Shown here: positions 48,247-57,735 of the stretch, in pieces | How positions within the stretch are numbered: the stretch's first letter is position 1 | How the letters are laid out: the number at the start of each line of letters is the position of its first letter | The notes under the pieces: model-generated | What the model was told of the DNA's origin: nothing | Databases searched by the model: none | Seen by the model: the letters and a program-made list of their open reading frames with translations, nothing else | Translations under genes and position numbers: made by a program | Source: Lasioglossum baleicum | Lineage: Eukaryota > Arthropoda > Insecta > Hymenoptera > Halictidae | NCBI RefSeq assembly: GCF_051020765.1 | Contig: NC_134937.1 | Coordinates: 11,338,947 to 11,402,946 of the forward strand | Direction of reading: 5' to 3' | DNA length: 64,000 bases

Positions 48247-48345
48247 AGGCGTGGCTATCCCCTCCGCGGAGCAGTAACTCCCACTATAGGCGTGGTTATC
48301 CCCACCACAGATCAGGTAACGCCCCGAAGGGAGTGGTCTACCTTC
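48247..48345 (+). repeat. Short GC-rich tandem repeat, unit about 41 bp (copy 2)
   Basis: It shares CACTATAGGCGTGG, TATCCCCTCCGCGG and the terminal GGGAGTGG block with 46250-46360, in the same order and orientation. Confidence 0.75.
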
Positions 48346-48959
48346 CTCCAAGCCTCAGAACATATATTTCGTGATGTAAAAATTGCGTAATGCCAAAAAT
48401 GGTTCTATATTCACAACAATATACAATTACATGAACCGTCAGTTCCAAAAAGGAACAAATAATGGCATATAATTACAAATTGGACCTTCCCGGACACAAT
48501 CTCGTGGAACATAATGCAACAATTGAAATGAACAGTAGAGAGACACAGAGGAGGATGCAATTCGTGTAGTCGTAGGCTATATAAAAGGGATTTCTCCCTC
48601 AATCTTCATTTCTCCATAATTCTCGGACTGATCCGCGCTGGTCAACGAAATCAATACCGTCCGACAGAAACCCGCGTCTTCATTGAAAACCGCACGTTAT
48701 CGTTGCATACAGGTCACTATTTCGGACATGTATTCAGAGACTGGGAACCAAGAGATATGAACATTTACGTGTCACACGTCTGGTACTGTCAACGTCTATC
48801 AAAGATACGTATCGACGATATCCCCTAACACTTTGACGCACTGCTTGGACCTTGCTCCATTAAGATTTACTCAATTCATCTAAAAAATGTGTTATATCAC
48901 GAATAAATTCCTATCTGGTTCCTACGTCGTGCGATTAATCTAAAATAAAATTCTTTTGC

Positions 48960-49035
48960 ATGAATTTCAACGAAGCGAAATACAATTTCTTTCTTAATAC
49001 GTTCAACAGGTTGAAAATAATGTAACAGTCATCGC
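48960..49035 (+). repeat. Fragment of GACTGCGG-type MITE body
   Basis: TTTCTTTCTTAATACGTTCA and GGTTGAAAATAATGTAACAG match the middle of the family; no terminal repeats remain. Confidence 0.5.
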
Positions 49036-50553
49036 ACTATCTCGTTCCAAGCCTAATCGACCACCGCGAATCAGCGTACCCTGTAAAAACTTGTCCGGAA
49101 GGTGACCGCCTGTCGTCTGGAGTGTTATCGCTGTAGTCGCGCGTGTACGTGTGTAGATAGGTGATCTAATGATAGCACACGATCGACGTTCCGAACTCGG
49201 AAAGATGCTAGCCTAGGACGCCTAATCGCCTGCCGAATGACGGTCAACTGGCCGACAGACCTGAACTAAATGTTCGCTTATTCTTGAGTCCCCGATGGAC
49301 CCGGGCGATTTTTAAGATCCGACAAACACAGACTGATGATCAGCAGATTCGGCAGAGCGATTGCGACACGAAGGCGAAAACCAGGTCAGACCGGGTCCCT
49401 GATCTTTCCCCCCCAGGTGTGTTCCTCCAGGCTGCATCCTTCCGCCGCATCCCATGCTTCCATCCACTTACCGTAACTCGTTATCCTAACGCTAGATTAA
49501 CGGCTCCTTTATTACGTCAAGTCCGATCGACCTATCGCGGCCAACGTTGCCTCGGGTATCAAGATTCCTGGTGGAAAAGTCGCTTCCCGACTTGGTAGCT
49601 ACTTTATCTGTTGATTTTATCGATTCACGGTAGAACGCTTGAATTCCATAATTTTCCCGAGACCCCAGGCAACGTTGCCGGGATGAACGAGGGCCCACAA
49701 GGCCCCAAACACCAGATCGCATAATTTAGTACCTACATACATGAGTGTCAGCCTCCACGGGCCTCCACGTGTCGTTCGTTTCGCGAGACCCGAGCTCCCC
49801 ACAATCTCCGGACGACTTCCTGCGCAAGTTGAAATTCGAATTTCAGGTTCGATCTCGAACCGAGAGGATGTAGAAGGGTAGAAGTTCGTTGGAAAGGTAG
49901 CGGTCCGTCCATTAAAGGGATCCATGGTGGAGGAGAGTGATCCCGGGTCTGGCGAAGCCTCGAGCACACCGATCGAACGCTTAAAACTCTGTTAGACGAC
50001 GATTACGCACACTCGATAATGGATTAACGGCGGCTCTCTGTAGCTCGCTCGAAGACACCCTTAAAAAATATCTACTTTCACCGTTGCCGAGTGTCTCCGT
50101 CGGCCATTCTCTCGTTGCCGCGTGCTTATGCTCCTGTATATGTTTTATATTTAATATGTATAATATGTATATACCGTTTCATCCACCTTTTCATGATCCT
50201 TTTCACTCTGCCAGTCTGTGTGTACGAATTTGTTTCTCCTCCTCGTATTTATATTTATATATATATATTTACGTATTCATATATATATAATTTGTTTTTT
50301 TTTTCTTAACAGTTCTGTACATCAGGTTAAGTAACACCCTGGCTGGCTTTCGCGCAGTTTTCGCCAGTCTTAAACACCGAGTTAACGTTATTATCGCTAC
50401 GACAGAGCTGCTACAACCTTCCGTCGGCCAGTTTCTTCCTCCCGAAACAGTCCGTTTTTGTATTTTTTTTTTTTTTTGGTTTCGTCTCTCCAGAAACCGA
50501 CGAGCAGTAAACCTTCTCCTTTTTTTTTGTTAATAACGATACAATTGGTTAGT

Positions 50554-50916
50554 CTAAAAATTGGATCCGAAGGGGCTTGAGGTGGGGGGTTGTTCATTTT
50601 TTTTTCTTTGGTTTTCGAGGGGTGGAAAGGGGTTCGTTGGGGGTTGCGTATGAGCTTGAGCAGATATTTCGAGCACGATGACTCGCGACTCGTGAACGGC
50701 GTACAGCCTTACGCTGGCTTGTTCGTTTTGTTCGCTTTCTTCTTCGTCCTCCTCGTTTTCGTTTTCTTCTTCGTTTTCGTCGCTTTTCTTCTGCATTCGT
50801 TGTCGACTTTCCGGTTTCGTGAAGCTATCGGCACTCTGTCGCTGGAAACGACTATTATCGCGCTCGATTTGAGTTCCCGAAGTTTCGGAGAGTGCGTTGC
50901 GGATGGTGTTGATCAC
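50554..50916 (-). other. Possible acidic low-complexity exon
   Basis: A 120-codon minus-strand frame contains a run of Glu, Asp and Asn (EEENENEEDEEESEQNE) between more ordinary sequence. It is preceded by TCGTTTCAG at 50927-50935, an acceptor-like site, although a TGA follows that acceptor in this frame, so a slightly later acceptor (TATGAG) would be needed. The opposite strand is also open, which weakens the coding case. There is no homology I recognise. Confidence 0.15.
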
Positions 50917-51419
50917 CCCTCATACTGAAACGAGTGGAGATTATTGTGAATTTCTCTGGTTTTCTGGCAAATAAGAAGCTGTTGTTGGGAATTATCATTT
51001 TGTTTTCGTTCTTTTGTCTGTTGAACAGTCTCCCTGAATGATCCCTTCGTATTACGCGTGAACACCGGAGTCGGATTTGGCAGTTTTCATATCGTTGGTT
51101 AATATAATTATTGTAGAGAGATCATGTATAAAAGACATTGAATAAATTATTTACAGTACGATATATGCAACTAAATTGATCATGAAAGTATATAATCACG
51201 AAATGTAATCATCCGAAGTACTGCTATGCGTAAGCAATCGCCCAAAGCTATTGGCCATCAATATTGTTGTTAATTAATAGTCTTGTCGAGTAAACTTGGT
51301 TGCGATAAACCCTCATCATCCGAAACAGCGTCTGTAAATCCTGTGTCGATGATTTCAACGTAATCCTCCGTATTTGCGGTTTAATTGTATCCATAATAAC
51401 TAAACTGCAGATGCGTATC

Positions 51420-52100
51420 TATTCATAGTCAACAAAACCTTCGAAATTACTATGCTAAATATGTATCTCTACAAAAGCTCCCAAAAATTATAATATTCTG
51501 TAAACGCTTTAAAAAATTGCTGGAACGCAATACTGTATAGAAACCTCTCACAAACTGATGCAAAATTAAATGGAGCTTTCAAGAAATTATCAGAATACTG
51601 AGGAAAATCTCCGAAATAATTAAAATGTAACAGTCCATGGAGCTACCTCGAATAATTAAAATGATGTAAAAAGTCAAAAAAGTAATTAAAATATAACATT
51701 TTACAGAAGCTTTACAGAATCTGCACAATAATTAAAGTACAAGATTCCACTAAGCTGTCCCAGATTAATAAAATTCCAAAATCTCCAGAATAATTACACC
51801 ACAAAATTCCGCAGAACCTCTCGCATAAATTATTCAAATACACAGCGTAAAGGATCTCTCCAGTGTAATTAAATTTTTCAAAAACTCCGACAATTCTCCG
51901 GAACAATCAAAACCCAAAATTCCACGGAAGCTCACGCAACTCGACATGCTTCTGAATCTACTTAAACGATTACCACATCAACCAACATTGAATAAACTTT
52001 CACACGAAACTCTAAAAGCACAAACACATCCGCAGTCGATTACCAACTCCACCAAAGTCCAAAATTCTCACCATCATCGCAACGCACTCTCCCCACTTAC
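51420..52100 (+). repeat. Degenerate AT-rich minisatellite, unit about 45-55 bp
   Basis: Variants of AATAATTAAAATGTAACA followed by TTCCACGGAAGCTCTC recur roughly a dozen times with heavy divergence over about 650 bp. Confidence 0.5.
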
Positions 52101-52462
52101 TCCACAGCTAACAATTCGACCCCACTCCAAACCATAACCTCAAAATTCCCAGCTAACTCTCTAATCAGTTCCAGAGTCAGCTCGAAATAAAACACGAGCG
52201 ACATTAGCTCAACAATCATGTTCTCCGCGAAATTTCCAGCGTCCAGAGAGCCAGAGAGATCGGAGTCTGGCATCAGGGATGCCAGCATGGCAGCGTTCCT
52301 GTGCGAAGAGATCCTGTTTCAGGATCGTCGGCTGGATCAGCCATTTTTCCGGGATTCCATCCGCTGTTTGCGTTTCGCAGCTTCCGCAGACTTTCTGAAA
52401 ATTCGATCCTGAAGTTGTTCGCGTGCCTGTGCGTTCCGTATTCAACCTAGGAGAGCAACGGG

Positions 52463-52472
<10 letters not shown>

Positions 52473-52502
<30 letters not shown>
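52473..52502 (+). repeat. (AG)n microsatellite
   Basis: A pure AG run of about 30 bases, about 560 bp downstream of the kekkon stop. Confidence 0.95.
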
Positions 52503-52507
<5 letters not shown>

Positions 52508-52589
52508 TCGACCTGAAAGCAAGTTCGAGTTCAAATACGCAAGACATCGAGATCAACACAAGTTTGATGAACGGATCGAGTCTCTCTCT

Positions 52590-53060
52590 CGCGCACTAAT
52601 CGAATGAGCCGGTTGGTCTCGGTGATCCAGGGTCTCGGTGATCCAGAGGATCCTCCGTTTTCGGCCGCGGCGATTTGATTAGTGGCGGCGCTGCCTCTGA
52701 CAAGAAATGATTATCCGCAGACACGGAGCTTCCTCCTCGCACCTGATTAATCCATTACGTCTCCTCCTTTGTTCCTGGCCAACCGGCGGGCACTTTGCGA
52801 CGTCTGATATCCATTCCGGCGGATGTCGGCGACGTCCTCCACCCTCTGTCTTCTTGTTCTGCCAATCACGGTCCCGGGCTCTTCGTGTTTTCCGCGGATT
52901 AATCTGTCCGAGCGCAGACAGCTTGCTCATTTCGCCAGGATCGATCCTTGTCCCGAGACACACCTGGAACTGGTTCCTCGCTGTTGGGATCTGGGTCCTC
53001 TCCTCTTTGGCTCTCGTCCGCTTGTTCTCCCGGTTGACAGAACTGGTCCGGTACCGGTTC
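52590..53060 (-). other. Sequence immediately downstream of the kekkon stop codon (presumed 3' UTR)
   Basis: The minus strand continues beyond the TAA at 53063-53061. A long minus-strand reading frame (53401-52679) overlaps the last exon in another frame and looks like a chance opening. I found no minus-strand AATAAA within about 1 kb, so the cleavage site is unknown. Confidence 0.35.
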
Positions 53061-56000
53061 TTAGACGTCCATCGCGTCACCGACGTACCCCTCGTCAGGA
53101 CTTTCCGGGTGATGAGGAGGTTGAAGGTCCTCGGCTCTTGCAGCTGCCGCGGCCGCAGCCTCGCGAGCTGTTTTACTGAGCAACGACCTTGGGGATAGAG
53201 GCGTGGTTTCGCCCCGATAGGCGGCCGGCGGCGATGGGATGAATGGGACTTCGGGGAACACGGCCACAGGTGAGACCGGGGACACTGGCAGCTGTTGTTG
53301 CAATGGCTGCTCCACTGGCTGGATCTGAGGCGGAGGCTGCACCTGGGCTGGATACGGGTAGCCCTCCGCGGTGTACCTGGCGGGGATTTAGAACGGTTCA
53401 AATGTCAGTTTTCGTTGGTGTAATAGTAGAATTTTGCATGGTCTTTTATATCCGGTTGATGTATGTGAAACGTTCGCGACCGAAATGTCTGTTACACCTT
53501 GGGTAAAGCAATGATTAGATCTTTTTCTACGGTGAAAATAATCTAACAGCATTTCTAGATTCTCCTGTACAACAATAATGAAGTGACAAATGCATAAAAT
53601 CCGCGGCCCCCGCTGATGAACGTTTCGAGCACGTCTCTTTCACATACACCCGGGAATTATTATAATCAGAATTTGGCAAAGATTCTCAACCTCAGGTACC
53701 TGGCGTCAGCCCTAGGCAGCACAGGGTCGTATCCGGGCGACCTCGCGAGGAACTCAGCTTCCCTGGAGTACCTGGCAGGTGGAGCAACGGCGGAGCCCTC
53801 TACCATTCTCGTTCGTAGTCTGGGAAGAGTGCTGGCGGCGCTGAAGGGTATCTTCGGCAGGCCAAAGTTCAGAGGGTATCCATCCTGGTCGAGGTAGCTC
53901 AACTGAGGAATGGTAGGCGGACGCAGATCCGGTTGAAGAGGGTACCCAGAATCATATTCGAGAATCTGTCTTTCACCAGGCTGGTGTCGATACAACTGTC
54001 CATAGCCTACGTCCGTGGCCTCCGGCACCTCGTTGATGAGGTCCGGCTCCGTCAGGTACTTGGCCACCGGGCTGCAGTAAGGTTCGTCCACAGTCCTGTG
54101 CTCCCTGTGCTCCAAAGTTGCAGCCCTGTTCACTTCACGCTCTGTATAAGAGACTATCTGCTGATGTTCCAGCCCCAATAGGCTACCATTGCCTTTTCTG
54201 CAAGGCAGGCTCGTCGTTGTATCCTTGGTGATCGGCATCACGGATTTGTTCTGTGAGACCAACGCTTTGGAATTTCGTTTCCTGTCCCGGCGACGCTTTC
54301 GCATGCAGAACACTATGCTGCCTATCAGCGTGCCTAAGACGAACAGAGTCCCTACTAGAGCTCCTGCTGCGATCGCCACGATGTAGCCCGACCGGGAGTG
54401 GTCGTTCGGTGGTTCGACTGTGATCTTTTCTTGGAATAAGACTCGGAGAGAGAGGTTGGCTTCCGCGGGACCTGCCTCGTTCTCTGCTATGCAGGTGTAC
54501 GTGCCGTCGTGCGAGGACTCGACCGAGTAGAGCAGCAGGGTGCTGCTCATATTTGTGCCACCTCGCTGACGGTAGACGTATCTGCAACAGAGTGGATTGG
54601 GGCTTCGCTGTAATAATTTTATGTGACCTTGGAGTGACCTTGAATTTATAAATCTTGGAAACTTCAGGTCGAATAGCTTGATGTTGGTTGGGTTTGGGGA
54701 CCGACATTTTCATTCACGGCAGCGTATCTAATTTACAGAACCGTCGACAGCACTGTTGGTAAGCCACCAAGGATCGTGAGTCCGGCGTCGCGTCGGTTCG
54801 TTCAACGAGGCATTTGTCTGGCGAACACCTTGGAAAATTTACGAATGTGGCGCACGTAGCGGCTAATTTAAACGGAATCGAGTTAAAGGTTCGTTCCCGC
54901 AACGCGACGTGCCCATTAACGATCGTCGCAACGACAGAAACAACGTTTAACCGGACTCAGAATTCTTCGAGCACCTCTGTCACACCTAAACCGGTACTCA
55001 TTCGTTAACACCCGAGTTCCCCGCCGTTGAAATAGTACTCATCTATCAGCAGCAAACCCAGACCCATCTTAGATCAACACTCACCTCGGATATCCCATAG
55101 CCCCAGCAACAACCGAGTCGTTCTCGTTCTGAAGCTTGCAAGGTTCCCCATTGAACCACCACGTGAGCTTGGCAATGGGTACAGCGTAGACGTCGCACTT
55201 CAACGTGACATTATCCCCCTCATAAGCTTCGATCTTCTCCTGTAATTCAATCTGAGGCAAACAAGCCAGCTCGTTCGGCTTGACAGCTTTGATCTGTCTT
55301 CCCCTTAGCTTCGGCGGGGCATCGCAAATAGGTTCGGACTCCTGCGGAGTAGCAGGAGCGGACTCCTTCAGCCAAGCTTGCGTGGCGTTCAGTCTACAGT
55401 CGCACAGCCAGGGATTATTATGCAGAGTGAGTCCTCTCAGACTTCCCCCGAGCGGAAGAGTGGAATCAGGCACTCTGGTGAGCTTGTTGCCATCGAGTCT
55501 GAGCCACTCGAGCAGCTGAAGCCCGTCGAAGGCTCCCTGCTCGATAGTCTCCAGTCTACACTGACTGAGTTCCAGATTCGTCAGGTGTTCCAGTTGCTTG
55601 AAGGCAGCTCTGCGGATCTCTTTGATGGGATTCCCATTAAGCAGGAGCTTCATCAGGTTCGAGTAGAACGGGAATGTGTCGGAGGGTACCTCGTCGATCA
55701 GGTTGTCCGACAGGTCCAGCTCTACTAGTCCCACTAGGCCTACGAAGGCTCTGGAAGCTATTCCGCTGATGCGCGACTTGCCCAGGTATAGTCGCTGCAA
55801 GTTGATCAAGCCTCGCGCGTGGAAACATTCGGGTGGCAGGCTGCCCAGGTTGTTCTCCGATAAATCAAGAACTTGTGTCTCTTCCCTTGCACCATCCGGC
55901 AATCCCTTCAAGTCCCGTTTCGCGCACTCCACCCACTCCTTGCCGCTCTTCCATTTGCACGTGCACACGGAAGGACATCCGGATACCGCGGACGCCCACG

Positions 56001-56064
56001 ACACCAGCAAAACCGTCCCCAACACCGCACCTCGCCACCGCCAGGCTCGCACGCTCGAGCACAT
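53061..56064 (-). CDS. kek: Kekkon-family LRR/Ig transmembrane receptor, three coding exons
   Basis: Coding exons 56064-55085, 54581-53700 and 53376-53061 join in frame to 725 residues. Donors are AG|GTGAGT and AG|GTACCT; acceptors are TTGCAG and CGCCAG; both introns split an Arg codon. Residues 1-29 are a signal peptide. A Cys-rich LRR-NT (30-47) precedes about six leucine-rich repeats (63-214), an LRR-CT starting NPWLCDC (217-269), and one Ig domain with Cys290, Trp302 and Cys357. A transmembrane helix (about 392-419) is followed by a basic stop-transfer run and a ~305-residue cytoplasmic tail rich in Pro and Tyr, with a poly-Ala run and C-terminus MDV, which fits a class II PDZ ligand. This order defines the Kekkon family, whose founder Kek1 restrains EGF receptor signalling in Drosophila. 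By eye the LRRs look closest to Kek1/Kek2, but the paralogue is not settled. I chose the Met at 56064 because it directly precedes the signal peptide; an in-frame Met lies 42 codons upstream at 56190. Confidence 0.93.
53377..53699 (-). other. Intron 2 of the kekkon coding region, containing a MITE fragment
   Basis: This 323-bp intron starts GTACCT and ends CCCGCCAG. It separates the juxtamembrane and middle cytoplasmic tail from the last 104 residues. Reading through the donor would give a short alternative tail ending at a stop at 53666-53668. Part of the intron (about 53528-53612) resembles the right half of the GACTGCGG-type MITE found elsewhere in the window. Confidence 0.8.
53528..53612 (+). 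repeat. Fragment of GACTGCGG-type MITE in a kekkon intron
   Basis: The stretch shares the words GTGAAAATAATCTAACAGC and ATGCATAAAATCCGC with the copies at 25391-25591 and 48960-49035. The terminal inverted repeat is decayed, so this is an old fragment. Confidence 0.5.
54582..55084 (-). other. Intron 1 of the kekkon coding region
   Basis: This 503-bp intron starts GTGAGT at 55084 and ends TGTTGCAG at 54582. It interrupts the Ig domain between its first and second cysteine. I see no repeat or embedded gene in it. Confidence 0.85.
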
Positions 56065-56326
56065 GGCGAATCGCGAATCGTTCCACCCACGGACACCCAC
56101 GCGTCTTTCTATCTCATCTTGCACTGGTGAAGCACAGGTGAACCGAGTCCTTGGAGTTGGTTCTACGCCCTCGAACGAACACCGAGACATCCCGACATTG
56201 CGCTGAGAATGTCGAGGAGGTTGGCAGGACTGCTGATCGAGATCCTCTCCCCTGCGTGATCGATCCGACCCCCTGCCGCCGCCTGCGGGATCATCAAGGA
56301 CTCTTGAAGAGAGGAAGCTCCGGCGT
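56065..56326 (-). other. 5' untranslated leader of the kekkon-family gene, after an upstream intron
   Basis: On the minus strand a pyrimidine tract ends in TTCCTGTTGCAG at 56327, a strong splice acceptor, so the first coding exon probably begins at 56326. At least one non-coding exon and the promoter must then lie further right, at an unidentified position. The leader carries an upstream ATG at 56294-56292 opening a 43-codon reading frame that stops at TAG 56165-56163. Confidence 0.6.
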
Positions 56327-57157
56327 CTGCAACAGGAAGAGTTAGGTGTCTTTAGGTGTCTTGTTTTGCAGGAATTTTTGCATACATATTTCTGGGTGTT
56401 TGAAGTAAAATATAGTGTTGTACTACTTTTTTTTTGTAACGAAATTATCGCAGCTCATATATCGACAATTTTTCGTGAACGGAGAAAATAAAACTGCATT
56501 AGTGTTTCGATTTGTTTGACTCGGAAAAAATGTATTTATCGGTCCACTAACGACGAAAATAATTATGGTGATTATGCGGAATGATTCACCCCGCAGATTA
56601 CTATACTGGAATCGTTCTTGCGGCACCGACGTCGTTTATTCGGATTAGCCTCGAGAGATGTGCGGGAAGATGCGAACGATTCCGGAGCACAATGCTGAGG
56701 AAGAAAAGAAAAGGGACGAAAAGGGCCGCCTCTCTAAAATGCAGTCGTTATTCCACGTTCTTTACGAGCGCCTCGGAGGGCCGGCCTTAAATCGTCGATA
56801 AGCGAAGAAAAATGTTCGTCCCCCCCCCGGAATAAGTGGCTGCGGTAATAAACGCTGAAAATTCTGTGGTATCTGCCGTGATGGAGAACGTATGTATGTC
56901 AATGCGCGATTTCCCCCTCAGAATTATGGCCTCTGCGTGACAGAAATGTATATCGAATTAATGCGCCTCATTTCGCGTTCGATCTTTATCTGAAAATACA
57001 GGAAAATATAAAGGAGAAATTCTACGATGGCGTTGAGCTGACGTAAAATTCGAAAACTCGATTTTATTAGTATGATCTCAATTCTGGAAGCGTGAGAAAC
57101 GGGAACAAATAATGTTTAATGGAATGACATCAGTTTGCAGGAACCGTCTACTTGTGC
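56327..57157. other. Presumed intron or upstream region of the kekkon gene
   Basis: It lies directly upstream of the acceptor at 56327-56329 on the minus strand. No further exon was recognised. Confidence 0.4.
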
Positions 57158-57735
57158 GAATAACTTGCACAATTTTCAAGATACCGCTATATAAAAAATT
57201 GTGCACATACTTGAAATATGTTCAAATAAGTCTGTAAACTTTCATAAAGATACATTGATCAGTTTCTTAGAAGAAATTCCTCAAAGTGTGCCTACCCTCA
57301 GAACGGTCCCAGAAACAAGCGTAGCGACGAGAACAGTCTGATTCTCGGGTGAATAACTTGCACAATTTTCAAGATACCGCTATATAAAAAATTGTGCACA
57401 CACTTGAAATATGCTCAAATAAGTCTGTAAACTTTCATAAAGATACATTGATCAGTTTCCTAGAAGAAAATCCTCAAAGTGTGCCTACCCTCAGAACGGT
57501 CCCAGAAACAAGCGTAGCGACGAGAACAGTCTGATTCTCGGGTGAATAACTTTCACAATTTTCAAGATACCGCAATATAAAAAATTGTGCACATACTTCG
57601 AACATACCCGAGCAAGCGTGCAAATTTTTATAAAGACGCATTACGCAGTTTCCCGGGAGAAAATTCTGATACCACCCCGTCCTATTATGACGTCCCCGAC
57701 ATCTCCGAGCGTAGTGACTGAAGAAAGGTATTTTT
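57158..57735 (+). repeat. Three-copy tandem array, 193-bp unit
   Basis: GAATAACTT(G/T)CACAATTTTC begins at 57158, 57351 and 57544, exactly 193 bp apart. Copies 1 and 2 are nearly identical (for example CAGAACGGTCCCAGAAACAA). Copy 3 diverges after about 80 bp. It lies about 0.8 kb upstream of the kekkon leader acceptor. Confidence 0.92.

Larger units (their letters stand above)
46361..51419. other. Mostly unrecognised non-coding stretch
   Basis: It contains the second GC-rich array, a MITE fragment, T-rich runs (50290-50600) and the weak exon candidate at 50554-50916. A GACTGCGGATTTTTATG word at 47248 is probably a further MITE relic. Confidence 0.35.

Noticed and set aside
52679..53401. A 240-codon minus-strand frame overlapping the last kekkon exon
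   Set aside because: It is a different frame from the splice-consistent kekkon exon, is rich in Arg/Ser/Pro as out-of-frame translations are, and shows no domain.
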